A DNA stretch of 64,000 nt from Ferrithrix thermotolerans DSM 19514 (lineage in GTDB: Bacteria; Actinomycetota; Acidimicrobiia; Acidimicrobiales; Ilumatobacteraceae): assembly GCA_945862025.1 (NCBI GenBank), contig CAMAWU010000003.1:1-64000 (forward strand), given 5' to 3'. The position numbers and the translations under genes were made by a program. The first letter of the stretch is position 1; every line of letters starts with the position of its first letter. The notes beneath the pieces were generated by a model that had not been told where the DNA came from, did no database searches, and saw only the letters and a list, made by a program, of their open reading frames with translations. Of this stretch, positions 42,306 to 53,600 are shown one piece after another.

Positions 42306-42851
42306 CTAGCTAACGCTTTCACGGCTGACAATTACTTTTGGGTCGTTCCAGAGATCTTTGACAGCATCGGCCAGACTGCCGCGAGCCGCACCAGCGTCTG
42401 TGACAATGTCATTTGGTGTATCGGCAAAACGCAATACAGATGCAACACCTTTATCGCAGACCGCGACAACTAATCGCACACGTCGACGCAGTGGGTGTTG
42501 ACTCGGTGGAACTTCATTATTAATCGCATCATGAATTTCTTCGTCTGATCGTGACTCATCGTCTTGTTCGTCACGATCGAGTGGGGCTGCCCAACCGCAA
42601 GTTAGAACGACTGCAACGTCAAACATTCGGGCAATGGCACTACTCGGCGCATCTAACAATTCATATACATCGCCGTGCTCAGCCAGAAAACTAATTCGCA
42701 ATGCGCCATCTTGATGTGATGCAATGCCGCTCGCATCTACGATGCTCACCCCGTAAAGCCGGGCTCGGGGCAAATTAAAGCCATCTAACGAAGAATGAAG
42801 ACTGGCTTCGACACAAGTGGCAAGGGCTATTGGTGTTGGATAATCATTCAT
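42306..42851 (-). CDS. Uncharacterised protein
   Basis: 181 residues, soluble, acidic. No motif I recognise; a DREQDDESRSDEE-like acidic tract sits mid-protein (about residues 93-107), followed by a HPLRRRVRLVVAVCDKG strand. Ends in SREVS-like polar residues. It converges with the hydrolase gene at a 14-base perfect palindrome (42301-42314). Supported by length, codon pattern and tight neighbours rather than homology. Confidence 0.55.
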   Translation of the reverse strand: MNDYPTPIALATCVEASLHSSLDGFNLPRARLYGVSIVDASGIASHQDGALRISFLAEHGDVYELLDAPSSAIARMFDVAVVLTCGWAAPLDRDEQDDESRSDEEIHDAINNEVPPSQHPLRRRVRLVVAVCDKGVASVLRFADTPNDIVTDAGAARGSLADAVKDLWNDPKVIVSRESVS

Positions 42852-42926
42852 ACCCGTGTTGTGTACAGATCAATCAAATTTCGGCGAAGTTAAATTTTCG
42901 CCTCGGGATGTGGCACGCTTAGTTGA

Positions 42927-44408
42927 ATGAAATTCAATGCGCGTTGGCAGTTGCAGACTAAATCGCGCCCGCTGATTTCGCTGACCCTGGCGTTTTTCCT
43001 CGTTATTGGTGTTTGGTCACAATTGACTCCATTATTTGCCGCACCAGACGAACCAGCAAGTTACATCAGAGGTGCTGCCTTAGTTAGAGGAGAATTAGTC
43101 GGCACCGACATTGCTGCTAGTCAAACAACTTCGTATTGGTCAACTTATGTTGACATTCCGCAACAATTTGGCGTCGCGCAATTAGTGCCGTGGTGCTTCG
43201 TCGGCAAACCAGACACTCCAGCGTGCTCTCAACCACTTGAGACTTTGACACCAGTCGAACAACCCAGAACTGACATGGGGCGTTACCCGCCTGTTGGATA
43301 TTTTGCCAGTGGGCTGGGCTCACTCGTCGGAGCAACTGATTTTTCTGTACGTCTTGGTCGACTAATCAATGCTGCTTTTTGTTCATTTTTAATTTCACTT
43401 GGCTGTGTAAATATTTTATCTAACCGCAGATCAATCATTGTCGTATTAGCGGCAGTTACGCCTGGTGTAATTTTTTTTAGTTCTGTGATTAGCTCGAGCG
43501 CAATTGAAATTTCGGCGTCGATTTGTTTGTGGTGCTCGATTACGACTTTACTGTCACCCACTAAAATTTCATTTTTGACATTTAATTCTGTTGCGATTTC
43601 ATCTTCTCTGTTGACACTTGCGAGGCCTATTGGCGTAGTCAATGTGGCAATCATTGTCGGCATCTCATTAATTACGCATGCAAGATTAAAAGAGTCAATC
43701 GCGCGAATTATCTCAAGTTGGCGCATTATTTTCGCAACGATAATTTCGCTGTTAGCGATGGTCGCATGGTATTCAAAGATCTACTCGTATCACCTCGGGG
43801 AGCGAGTAGTCACTGACCCGAGCAATCCGACGTTCAGAGAGATCATTGAACAATCACTTAGCGACACCTCAGCAAAAATTGGTGAGTCGATTGGCAATTT
43901 TGGTTGGCTTGACACACCAACACCAGTGTTCGTTGTGTGGTTTTTTGTTGCGCTATTTGCAGTGATTATTGCTCAGAACTGGCACCAGGTTACGAAAGCG
44001 AATCGCAATGCCGTGGTTTGCCTTGCGCTATTAATCCCATTTTTGATGATATTCATCAACCGCAACACGCAGAACTTATTGCGAACTTATGGGGTTCAAG
44101 GTCGTTACCTCACGCCACTAATTGCTGGCATACCAATCATCATTGGGGCAGTTTGGGTGCCACACAAAAAATCAGCCAGGCTTATTGTTTGCGGATGGGC
44201 TGTTGCTGTTTTTGCAACGGCAATAAATGTGATCCGTCGTTATTCGGTTGGCATCAAACCACAAAACTTTTTTGAGATGTTTAGTAACCCTGTGTGGCAA
44301 CCACCTCTCGGTGTGCTCGGGACAATGCTCGCACTTGCCGCCGCACTAACTGTTTTCGGCGGTGTTTTTTACACTATTGCGATGAGCGACTTTGAAAATA
44401 ATCGTTGA
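42927..44408 (+). CDS. DUF2142-family polytopic membrane protein
   Basis: 493 residues with about ten to twelve membrane spans. The conserved DUF2142 loop is APDEPASYIRGAALVRGEL near residue 39. The family resembles GT-C-type membrane glycosyltransferases or polymer-processing proteins and is often near surface-glycan genes, but its activity is unproven. It could supply a transfer step missing from the sugar cassette at 12-27 kb, which is inference. Followed by leuC in 30 bases. Confidence 0.8.
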   Translation: MKFNARWQLQTKSRPLISLTLAFFLVIGVWSQLTPLFAAPDEPASYIRGAALVRGELVGTDIAASQTTSYWSTYVDIPQQFGVAQLVPWCFVGKPDTPACSQPLETLTPVEQPRTDMGRYPPVGYFASGLGSLVGATDFSVRLGRLINAAFCSFLISLGCVNILSNRRSIIVVLAAVTPGVIFFSSVISSSAIEISASICLWCSITTLLSPTKISFLTFNSVAISSSLLTLARPIGVVNVAIIVGISLITHARLKESIARIISSWRIIFATIISLLAMVAWYSKIYSYHLGERVVTDPSNPTFREIIEQSLSDTSAKIGESIGNFGWLDTPTPVFVVWFFVALFAVIIAQNWHQVTKANRNAVVCLALLIPFLMIFINRNTQNLLRTYGVQGRYLTPLIAGIPIIIGAVWVPHKKSARLIVCGWAVAVFATAINVIRRYSVGIKPQNFFEMFSNPVWQPPLGVLGTMLALAAALTVFGGVFYTIAMSDFENNR

Positions 44409-44426
44409 GACAGCAGATTACTCAGG

Positions 44427-44432
44427 CAGAAT
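44427..44432 (+). promoter_or_regulatory. -10-like element of leuCD
   Basis: CAGAAT, six bases, then GTG 44439; the hexamer is weak but the spacing matches other leaderless starts. Confidence 0.3.
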
Positions 44433-44438
44433 AGACAG

Positions 44439-45845
44439 GTGAACTTACAACCCAAAACCCTTGCACAAAAAGTTTGGGACCGCCACGTAGTCAGTTCTGG
44501 AAAAGATCAACCAGACCTTATTTATATTGATCTGCACTTAGTCCACGAAGTTACAAGCCCACAGGCATTTGACGGCTTGCGTCTTGCAAACCGCACGGTA
44601 CGTCGACCAGACCTCACAGTGGCGACAGAAGACCATAATGTGCCCACTGAGAATATTCACTTGCCGATTGCTGACGAAATTTCGGCCAAACAAATTGAAG
44701 TACTCCGCAAAAACGCCAAAGATTTTAAGATCACTCTCTACCCAATGGGCGACGCTCGACAAGGTATTGTGCATGTGATCGGCCCAGAGCAAGGTCGCAC
44801 GCTGCCAGGTATGACGATTGTTTGCGGCGACAGTCACACAGCGACGCACGGTGCATTTGGGGCACTCGCATTTGGTATCGGCACGAGCGAAGTTGAACAT
44901 GTTTTAGCAACTCAAACTTTGCCCCAAGAACGCCCAAAGTGGATGAGCGTTACAGTCGACGGTGTTGCGCCAAAAGGTGTCACCGCAAAGGACATCATCC
45001 TCGCTGTGATTGGCGAAATCGGAACGGGCGGTGGCATTGGCCATGTGATCGAATATCGCGGTTCGGCAATTCGCGCGCTGTCGATGGAAGGTCGAATGAC
45101 CGTTTGCAATATGTCGATTGAAGCTGGCGCACGTGCGGGGCTTGTCGCACCAGACGAAATAACTTTTGAATATTTGCGCGGTCGTGAGTTTGCGCCGAGT
45201 GGCGAACAATTTGATGCTGCGATCGCCGATTGGAAAACTTTGCGAACAGATGACGGCGCTGTGTTTGACAAGCAAGTAACAATTGACGCCAGCAAACTTT
45301 CGCCGAATGTAACTTGGGGTACGAACCCGGCCCAAGTTGTATCACTAAATGGTTTGGTGCCGACACCAAGTGACTACAGCGATGCGACCGAGCGTGACAG
45401 CGTTACACGCGCACTCGAATACATGGGGCTGAAAGCCGGCACTGCGATTCGTGACATCAAAGTTGACACTGTGTTTATCGGCTCATGTACTAATTCTCGA
45501 ATTGAAGATTTGCGTGCGGCCGCAGATGTTGTTCGCGGGCGAAAAGTAAAAGTAAAACGTGTAATGGTTGTACCAGGAAGTCACGCCGTGAAGTTGCAAG
45601 CGCAAGCCGAAGGTCTTGACAAGGTTTTCATTGATGCCGGTATTGATTGGCGTGAACCGGGTTGCTCAATGTGCTTAGCAATGAATCCGGACAAACTTGC
45701 GCCTCAAGAACGTGCGGCCAGCACATCAAATCGCAACTTCGAAGGCCGACAAGGACGCGGTGGGCGCACTCACTTGGTCTCGCCTGCAGTTGCCGCTGCT
45801 ACTGCAGTCGCTGGTCATTTTGCTGCGCCAGAAGATTTGTCATGA
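44439..45845 (+). CDS. leuC: 3-isopropylmalate dehydratase large subunit
   Basis: 468 residues, aconitase family. [12 protein letters not shown] near residue 127, [11 protein letters not shown] near residue 348 and the cysteine motif [10 protein letters not shown] near residue 409 bind the [4Fe-4S] cluster. With LeuD it isomerises 2- to 3-isopropylmalate, and also citramalate. GTG start; stop codon overlaps the leuD ATG (ATGA). Confidence 0.97.
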   Translation: MNLQPKTLAQKVWDRHVVSSGKDQPDLIYIDLHLVHEVTSPQAFDGLRLANRTVRRPDLTVATEDHNVPTENIHLPIADEISAKQIEVLRKNAKDFKITLYPMGDARQGIVHVIGPEQGRTLPGMTIVCGDSHTATHGAFGALAFGIGTSEVEHVLATQTLPQERPKWMSVTVDGVAPKGVTAKDIILAVIGEIGTGGGIGHVIEYRGSAIRALSMEGRMTVCNMSIEAGARAGLVAPDEITFEYLRGREFAPSGEQFDAAIADWKTLRTDDGAVFDKQVTIDASKLSPNVTWGTNPAQVVSLNGLVPTPSDYSDATERDSVTRALEYMGLKAGTAIRDIKVDTVFIGSCTNSRIEDLRAAADVVRGRKVKVKRVMVVPGSHAVKLQAQAEGLDKVFIDAGIDWREPGCSMCLAMNPDKLAPQERAASTSNRNFEGRQGRGGRTHLVSPAVAAATAVAGHFAAPEDLS

Positions 45846-46423
45846 AAGCCGTGCGAGTAATTTCTGGTCGCGGTGTGCCGCTCAAGCGCAGCGATGTTGA
45901 CACCGATCAAATTATTCCAGCTGAATGGTTGAAGCGCGTCGAGCGAACAGGTTTTGAAAAAGGTTTGTTCTCGACTTGGCGTGATGATCGAAATTTCGTG
46001 CTCAACGACGAGCGCTATGCAGGCGCGTCAATTTTGGTAGCGGGTAAAAGTTTTGGTGTTGGATCTTCACGCGAACATGCTGTTTGGGCGATTCAACAAG
46101 GTGGATTCAATGCGGTAATCGCCCCAAGTTTCAGTGACATCTTTCGCAATAACTGTGGCAAGAACGGTCTGATCGCCGTGGTTTTGAGTGAGGAAATAGT
46201 CAACAAACTTTGGCAGATTATCGAGAACGACTCGACGACTGAAATCACTGTTGACGTTGAGCGTCTCGTTGTTGAAGTTGCGAGCACTGGTCTTTGTGAG
46301 ACTTTCGAGATGAACGCTGACACTCAAAATCGATTTTTGAATGGGCTTGACGACATCTCAATTTCTTTGCAACACAGCGACGAAATTTCGCGTTTCGAAA
46401 CTAGCCGACCAGCTTGGTTCTAG
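45842..46423 (+). CDS. leuD: 3-isopropylmalate dehydratase small subunit
   Basis: 193 residues from ATG 45842, overlapping leuC by four bases. [13 protein letters not shown] near residue 20 and the swivel-domain motif [16 protein letters not shown] near residue 62. Forms the LeuCD heterodimer. The in-frame ORF upstream of this ATG lies inside leuC and is not used. Ends head-on against the helicase gene, overlapping its stop by four bases. Confidence 0.95.
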   Translation: MKAVRVISGRGVPLKRSDVDTDQIIPAEWLKRVERTGFEKGLFSTWRDDRNFVLNDERYAGASILVAGKSFGVGSSREHAVWAIQQGGFNAVIAPSFSDIFRNNCGKNGLIAVVLSEEIVNKLWQIIENDSTTEITVDVERLVVEVASTGLCETFEMNADTQNRFLNGLDDISISLQHSDEISRFETSRPAWF

Positions 46424-47754
46424 CCGCCGACAGGCGAACTCGTTAAAAACGAATTCAAATCAGCGAGTCGTTTATCGTTTGAGAAAACCTCGATTGGTGC
46501 TTGAGTTTCAAGTCGTAAACCTCGCTGAATAATTCGACAAGTTGTGTGCTGGTTGTATTCGGCAAGTGTTACCGCCCAGCCATCTTTGCCGGCTCGTGCC
46601 GTTCGGCCAGAGCGATGTAAATAAGTTTTTACTTCTAGCGGTGGCACATAATGCACAACGATCCCGACATCATCAATATCGATTCCCCGTGCTGCAACAT
46701 CTGTGGCCACAAGAATATTTAGTTGACGCTGAGCGAAGTTTCGTAGCGATCGTTCGCGTGCGCCTTGCGCCATGTCTCCATGCAACGCCGAAACATTTGC
46801 GCCGAGTGCCGCTAGATCTGCAGAAACTTTGTCACATGCGCGCTTGGTGTCACAGAAGACAACGGTTTGTCCGCCTGCGCTGGCCATTGCCGCAATGACT
46901 CGGTTTTTATCCATATGATGCACACCAAGAAATAGGTGGCGCATAGTGCCAACCGTGTCAGTCGGTGCATCAATGCTGACTTCTTTTGGAGATTTCATGT
47001 AGCGCTTGACGAGCGTCGCAACTTGTCCGTCTAAAGTTGCCGAAAATAACATTGTTTGGTGAATTTTTGTGACATGACGCAAAATCCATTCAACTTGTGG
47101 CATGAAACCTTCGTCGGCCATGCGATCTGCCTCGTCAAGCACGATCACTTCAACATCACTGAGATCTGCCTCGTTTGATTTCAACAAATCGATCAATCGA
47201 AGCGGAGTCGCAATCACGATTTCAGCGCCACGATTGAGTTGATCAACTTGCTTGTCGCGAGCCGCACCACCATAAACGGCAAGCACGCGTACGTCGCAAT
47301 GTTTGGCAATTGGCGCCAAGACATCGGTGACTTGAACAGCCAATTCGCGAGTCGGCACGAGCACGAGACCACGGGGTTTCTTGGCGGCAGCAGTTTGAGT
47401 CACGCGCTCAATCATCGGCACGCCAAACGCCAAAGTCTTGCCAGAGCCAGTTCGAGCACGACCACACAGGTCTTCGCCGCTCAGCGCCACAGGTATCGCC
47501 TCAGTTTGAATCGCAAATGGCGCCGCAAAACCTGCCGCAGCTAGACCAGCGTCAACCCGCTCACTGACCCCGAGATCGGCGAAGCCCGTCGGGGTCGTAA
47601 CTGCCTGGCGAGTATTCGAACTCGATCCGATGTTGCCACTGGCGTTCTCGGTTGATTCACCAGCGGGTCGCGGATTTTGCGGACGATTCGGAGTACGACC
47701 TGAGGAGTGGTTAGTCGGGCGAGGCGTGCCGCGACGTGATTTAGGGTCAGACAT
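46420..47754 (-). CDS. DEAD-box ATP-dependent RNA helicase
   Basis: 444 residues. Motifs in order: Q-motif near residue 62, GRARTGSGKT (I) near residue 95, PTRELAVQ (Ia) near residue 132, DEAD (II), SAT (III), then GDMAQGARER, DVAARGIDIDDV (V) and HRSGRTARAG (VI). A basic, Arg/Pro-rich N-terminal tail of about 50 residues probably binds RNA. Similar to RhlE/DeaD-type helicases; which one is unclear. TAGCCT lies ten bases before the ATG. Confidence 0.9.
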   Translation of the reverse strand: MSDPKSRRGTPRPTNHSSGRTPNRPQNPRPAGESTENASGNIGSSSNTRQAVTTPTGFADLGVSERVDAGLAAAGFAAPFAIQTEAIPVALSGEDLCGRARTGSGKTLAFGVPMIERVTQTAAAKKPRGLVLVPTRELAVQVTDVLAPIAKHCDVRVLAVYGGAARDKQVDQLNRGAEIVIATPLRLIDLLKSNEADLSDVEVIVLDEADRMADEGFMPQVEWILRHVTKIHQTMLFSATLDGQVATLVKRYMKSPKEVSIDAPTDTVGTMRHLFLGVHHMDKNRVIAAMASAGGQTVVFCDTKRACDKVSADLAALGANVSALHGDMAQGARERSLRNFAQRQLNILVATDVAARGIDIDDVGIVVHYVPPLEVKTYLHRSGRTARAGKDGWAVTLAEYNQHTTCRIIQRGLRLETQAPIEVFSNDKRLADLNSFLTSSPVGG

Positions 47755-47848
47755 CTGAACGCTCAGGCTACCAACACGACCATGGTGGTCTTCGCTGACT
47801 CACGAGTCAGTTTTGCCTGACCACTCAGACAGTAGACAATTGTTTGTG

Positions 47849-48052
47849 ATGTGTGTAGGGTCAAAAATTGTGTTTATTGAAACTTCTTCTGAGAACCATC
47901 TGAGCAATCTTGACGAGCCGCTATTCACCGGTCGCAAGGGCATTGCATATGACTGGCAATCTTTACTCTTGCCATCCGAAATTGCATTTGATGCTTCACT
48001 TCACGCACTTCTAAACGCTGGCAAGGACGACTCCGCCACTCGATACGCGTGA
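47849..48052 (+). CDS. Short ORF coupled to homospermidine synthase
   Basis: 67 residues from ATG 47849 (GTG 47846 also possible), ending in an ATG-GTGA-type overlap with the next gene. No motif recognised: CVGSKIVFIETSSE near the start, a LPSEIAFDASLH segment in the middle. Coupling to the synthase supports translation, but a homologue search is the only way to confirm it is a protein. Confidence 0.5.
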   Translation: MCVGSKIVFIETSSENHLSNLDEPLFTGRKGIAYDWQSLLLPSEIAFDASLHALLNAGKDDSATRYA

Positions 48053-49521
48053 CCGCGCAAGTGCGCCCAAATCGGGTGCTCGTTCTCGGCTGTGGTTCTG
48101 TTGCGCAAGCGGTAATTCCGCTGATAGTTCGCGACTTAAAACTTGATCCGAAATCAATTTCAATCGTTGACTTTGTTGACAATCGACATCGTGTTGCAGA
48201 TGTTTTGGCGATGGGTGTTAGTTACGAGATCGGCCAAGTGACTCGTGAAAATCTTGACAGTTTTTTAACAGAGCGCGTTGCAACTGGCGACATTTTGTTA
48301 GACCTCGCTTGGAACATTGACTGCACGACAATTCTTGAATGGTGTCGCATGCGCGGTGTGCGATATCTCAATACATCGGTTGAATTATGGAACCCATACG
48401 ACAACATGGCGGCAACTCACCCGCTTGACCGCACTCTCTATGTACGCCATCAACAAATTCGCAAAATGATTGCGAAGTGGGGATCAAATAATGGACCGAG
48501 CGCGGTTGTCGAGCACGGTGCAAACCCTGGCTTAGTTTCTCATTTCGTCAAGCAAGCGCTGTTTGAAATCTCAAATAAAATTCTTGTTGACGGGCGCGCT
48601 GGTTCGCGTCAAAGTGCGCTTGAGTCAGCACTGGCCAGCGAGTCGTTCGATCGATTGGCGATGTTGACCGGCACGCGTGTAATTCACATCAGCGAACGCG
48701 ACACACAGATCACAGATCAACCAAAACAAGTAAACGAATTTGTCAACACTTGGTCGGTCGAAGGTTTCTACGAAGAAGGTGTCGCACCAGCCGAAATGGG
48801 TTGGGGTACTCATGAACGTTGGATGCCTGCGAACGCGCAAGTGCACGCCGACGACGGGCCGTGCAATCAGATTTGTTTGGCGCAACCTGGCATGGAAACT
48901 TGGGTTCGCTCTTGGGTGCCAAGTGGCGAAATTCTCGGAATGATCATTCGTCACGGTGAGAGTTACACGATGAGTAATCACTTAACTGTGCGCGACGATT
49001 CGGGCAAAGCGATTTATCGTCCCACTGTTCATTATTCATATTGTCCGTCGAACGAAGCAATTAATAGTGTGCTCGAACTGCGCATGCGCAACTGGCAGAT
49101 GCAACCAAAAGAGCGGATCATGAACAATGAAATTATTTCTGGTCGCGATGAACTTGGTGTGTTGTTGCTCGGTCACGACTACACCGGCTGGTGGACAGGT
49201 TCGCGATTGTCGATTGATGAAGCACGCACAATTACAACTGGGCAAAGTGCGACAACTTTGCAAGTCGCAGGGTCAGTTTTGGCTGCAATGAAGTGGATGA
49301 TTGCGAGCCCAACCCAAGGCGTGCGCGTGCCAGACGAATTGCCATGGAAGTCAGTTCTTGCTGACGCACGACCGTATCTTGGTGAAATTCATAGCGCCCC
49401 AACAGACTGGGACCCATTAAAGACCCGCAATGACTTGTTCCCTGGATACGGCAATACAAGCCGTCTTGATCTGACAGATCCTTGGCAATTTAGAAACTTT
49501 CTCACACCAACGCCTAGTTGA
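48049..49521 (+). CDS. hss: Homospermidine synthase
   Basis: 490 residues from GTG 48049. Rossmann motif VLVLGCGSVAQAVIPL at the start, then DIVDFVDN-type acidic turn, and the conserved block EHGANPGLVSHFVKQAL near residue 155. C-terminal features YTGWWTGSRLSIDEA near residue 383 match Hss. Makes sym-homospermidine from putrescine and spermidine or two putrescines with NAD. Found in Acidimicrobiia relatives, in line with the proposed lineage. Confidence 0.9.
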   Translation: MTAQVRPNRVLVLGCGSVAQAVIPLIVRDLKLDPKSISIVDFVDNRHRVADVLAMGVSYEIGQVTRENLDSFLTERVATGDILLDLAWNIDCTTILEWCRMRGVRYLNTSVELWNPYDNMAATHPLDRTLYVRHQQIRKMIAKWGSNNGPSAVVEHGANPGLVSHFVKQALFEISNKILVDGRAGSRQSALESALASESFDRLAMLTGTRVIHISERDTQITDQPKQVNEFVNTWSVEGFYEEGVAPAEMGWGTHERWMPANAQVHADDGPCNQICLAQPGMETWVRSWVPSGEILGMIIRHGESYTMSNHLTVRDDSGKAIYRPTVHYSYCPSNEAINSVLELRMRNWQMQPKERIMNNEIISGRDELGVLLLGHDYTGWWTGSRLSIDEARTITTGQSATTLQVAGSVLAAMKWMIASPTQGVRVPDELPWKSVLADARPYLGEIHSAPTDWDPLKTRNDLFPGYGNTSRLDLTDPWQFRNFLTPTPS

Positions 49522-49533
49522 TTAATTAGCTAG

Positions 49534-49562
49534 TTGGCGTTGTCGTGATTTGCAGGCACACT
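49534..49562 (+). promoter_or_regulatory. Candidate promoter of the leuA leader
   Basis: TTGGCG (49534-49539), a 17-base spacer, then CACACT (49557-49562), eight bases before the leader-peptide ATG. Weak match to consensus; it would give a nearly leaderless leader peptide. Confidence 0.3.
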
Positions 49563-49570
49563 GAAACATC

Positions 49571-49603
49571 ATGATTAACGGAAACGGACTACTACTTACG
49601 TAA
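49571..49603 (+). CDS. leuL: Leucine leader peptide upstream of leuA
   Basis: Ten codons, ATG to TAA, encoding MINGNGLLLT. Three consecutive Leu codons (CTA CTA CTT) sit just before the end, and CTA is rare elsewhere in the window. Such leaders make leuA transcription depend on charged tRNA-Leu: a ribosome that runs through lets the terminator at 49633 form, and one that stalls at the Leu codons should prevent it. Too short for ordinary gene finding. It sits about 100 bases before leuA. Confidence 0.8.
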   Translation: MINGNGLLLT

Positions 49604-51391
<1,788 letters not shown>

Positions 51392-51412
51392 ATACTTTAA
51401 ACATTTCTCAAC

Positions 51413-51418
51413 TAGTCT
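51413..51418 (+). promoter_or_regulatory. -10-like element of the ferredoxin gene
   Basis: TAGTCT, seven bases, then GTG 51426. Confidence 0.4.
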
Positions 51419-51425
51419 CACTTGA

Positions 51426-51617
51426 GTGAAGGTCACCGTAAATTTTGACAACTGTGCGTCTACTGGCGCATGCACGCAAATGTGCCCTGATGTTTTTGAA
51501 CTACGCAGCGACGGCTTTTTGTATATCTTGAACGAAAACCCGCCAGCCGAATTGCACGAATCAGTTATTGCCGCTGAAGAAATTTGCCCAACTGGGGCAA
51601 TCATGATTGAACAATAA
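51426..51617 (+). CDS. Small ferredoxin, [3Fe-4S] type
   Basis: 63 residues from GTG 51426. Cys pattern [11 protein letters not shown] near residue 10 and CPTGAI near the end. In single-cluster ferredoxins the second ligand of CxxCxxC is Cys; here that position is Thr, an arrangement that usually goes with a [3Fe-4S] cluster. An extra Cys before Pro is present. Such ferredoxins often serve cytochromes P450 or other oxygenases; no P450 is in the window. Followed by pyrF in eight bases. Confidence 0.85.
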   Translation: MKVTVNFDNCASTGACTQMCPDVFELRSDGFLYILNENPPAELHESVIAAEEICPTGAIMIEQ

Positions 51618-51624
51618 CTGGCGC

Positions 51625-52446
51625 ATGGGTTTCTATTCGCGTCTGAACCAAGCTTGGTCGCAAAGCGACTCAATGCTGTGTGTTGGTCTAGACCCAGACG
51701 TAACCAGGTTCCCAGAAACTTTGCAAGGCGGGGTTCAAGAAATCGAGACTTTTTGTAAACAAATAATTGATGCGACAGGCGATTTAGTTTGTGCATTCAA
51801 ACCACAAATTGCTTACTTTGCCGCGCATGGCGCCGAGAAGCAACTTGAAAACATTTGTGCGTATATTCGTTTGCATTATCCAAATGTTGTCTTAATTCTT
51901 GATGCCAAGCGAGGAGATATCGGTGATACGGCAAAACTTTATGCACGTGAAGCCTTCGTCAGATATGACGCCGATGCCGTGACCGTCAATCCGTATTTGG
52001 GCACTGACAGCCTTGAACCATTTTTGGCAACCCCCGACAAAGGCACGATTGTTTTATGCCGCACATCAAACGCTGGGTCAAGCGAGTTTCAATCACTTAT
52101 TGTCGATGCCGAGCCGCTTTATTTGCGCGTGGCACGAACAGCAGCCGAGACCTGGCGCACGATTGGCGAATGCGCGCTCGTGGTTGGCGCAACCTATCCA
52201 GCCGAACTTGCGGTGGTGCGCGCGATTGTCGGCGAGATGCCGATTCTCGTGCCCGGTATCGGTGCCCAAGGCGGAGATATCGCTGCGGTCGTTAATGCTG
52301 GTCGCGGTACGAATAGTCGCGGGTTAATTATAAATTCATCGCGCGCAATTTTGTATGCGGATAGTTCAAAATCTTTCGCCGACTCAGCGCGCAAAGTTGC
52401 GATTGAAACTCGCGATGAGATTAATCGCGCTAACAGTGTTTACTAG
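51625..52446 (+). CDS. pyrF: Orotidine-5'-phosphate decarboxylase
   Basis: 273 residues from ATG 51625. Type 2 PyrF signatures: [11 protein letters not shown] near residue 20, [17 protein letters not shown] near residue 98 (catalytic Asp-x-Lys region) and a C-terminal [11 protein letters not shown] near residue 207. Converts OMP to UMP. The TTG start 18 bases upstream (51607) is possible but MGFYSRLNQ gives a normal start. Its stop overlaps the convergent gene at 52443. Confidence 0.93.
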   Translation: MGFYSRLNQAWSQSDSMLCVGLDPDVTRFPETLQGGVQEIETFCKQIIDATGDLVCAFKPQIAYFAAHGAEKQLENICAYIRLHYPNVVLILDAKRGDIGDTAKLYAREAFVRYDADAVTVNPYLGTDSLEPFLATPDKGTIVLCRTSNAGSSEFQSLIVDAEPLYLRVARTAAETWRTIGECALVVGATYPAELAVVRAIVGEMPILVPGIGAQGGDIAAVVNAGRGTNSRGLIINSSRAILYADSSKSFADSARKVAIETRDEINRANSVY

Positions 52447-53600
52447 TGATGAGAGTTGATAATTTCTTCAAGAATTACTTGATAATTCGGCTTGCTGTCA
52501 GTGCGCGAAGTTAGATACTTCTGCTTGTACGACTCATATTTCTCATGATTAATGACCAGTGCTGCGCGAAGTTCCTGCCCCGAATACTCGCGGTCAATAT
52601 TGAAAATCGTCGCCCCAGTTGCTAGAGAAAAATTCAAAATAAATGAGCGCTTACGTGGATCAATACCCGACTCAATAAGATCAGACCACACCAGTAATAA
52701 AGGCTTGTTGTAACTGATCGCATAACTGATTGCTGTGCTATTCGTTGCGATTACTAATTCTCGTGACGCCACAAGCGAAGCAGTTTGACCATGAATTGTT
52801 CTTCGCTCCGCGAATAGTGGCCGATGATCACGACCCAAATGCTTTGGATGAACTGCAATATCAACTCTTACATTAAGCGAATCTTCAACCTGGGAAAAAA
52901 ACTTTGACAAATTTGGGTACCAATTTTCTGCCGAGATCTTTTCTGTTGTCCCTGTGCGAAGTTCGTCGCGCGGAAATCCTGGGAAGCCAGTATCCAGATA
53001 GACGGCGGCTTGTTCAGTCATAATTTCAGTGGAGTTCAGCCTTAAAAATTGGGAGTAGTCTGACGAATTAGCAGCAATAATTTTAGTAGTTTTTGGAAAA
53101 TCTTGTCTGGCCATACGATCAGATTCAGACCCACCACTTACAACAAGTTTGGGCAGAGCGAACCATAATATGTTTCGCCGAAAAAAATGATATAAAGTCT
53201 TTATTAGTTGATTTAGTTTTTCCGATTCGCTGATGGTAGTTGAACTTGGCACAACTGCACCGCCGACAATAAATCCGACTATTTGTGCTTTTGACTCCAT
53301 TAGCGAAATACACACTCGAAATAACGTGAGATTTGTTGGCTTAATATGTGAGAAAACAATTGCACCTTTTGAGATATTTTGAAACTCGCGACGCCATTCT
53401 TTAAGCGAAGAAAATCTGGTGACATGGGCTGACTCTGATTGATTCGCATACGCGGCTGAAAACTCTGGAGTCAGAGCGTCAATCAAATCATGAACATGCA
53501 CTTCCAGGTGCTGTGACAAAAACTCAAGTTCAAATCTTTGCCAATCAAAATCTCTAAACCGATACGGCCAAACAACAATTAACTTCTGCTTTTGACTCAC
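52443..53600 (-). CDS. Putative surface-carbohydrate biosynthesis protein
   Basis: 385 residues, soluble. Not firmly recognised. Features: [15 protein letters not shown] at the start, [11 protein letters not shown] near residue 132, [15 protein letters not shown] near residue 252, then [21 protein letters not shown] near residue 291, which resembles the phosphate-binding segment of CDP-glycerol/capsule-type transferases and surface-polysaccharide proteins. It overlaps the glycosyltransferase-like gene by four bases, so the two form an operon. Confidence 0.5.
   Translation of the reverse strand: MSQKQKLIVVWPYRFRDFDWQRFELEFLSQHLEVHVHDLIDALTPEFSAAYANQSESAHVTRFSSLKEWRREFQNISKGAIVFSHIKPTNLTLFRVCISLMESKAQIVGFIVGGAVVPSSTTISESEKLNQLIKTLYHFFRRNILWFALPKLVVSGGSESDRMARQDFPKTTKIIAANSSDYSQFLRLNSTEIMTEQAAVYLDTGFPGFPRDELRTGTTEKISAENWYPNLSKFFSQVEDSLNVRVDIAVHPKHLGRDHRPLFAERRTIHGQTASLVASRELVIATNSTAISYAISYNKPLLLVWSDLIESGIDPRKRSFILNFSLATGATIFNIDREYSGQELRAALVINHEKYESYKQKYLTSRTDSKPNYQVILEEIINSHH

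Noticed and set aside
42301-42314. Perfect 14-base palindrome GTTAGCTAGCTAAC at convergent stops
   Set aside because: No U-tract and too short a loop for an intrinsic terminator; it may be an accident of the overlapping stop codons.
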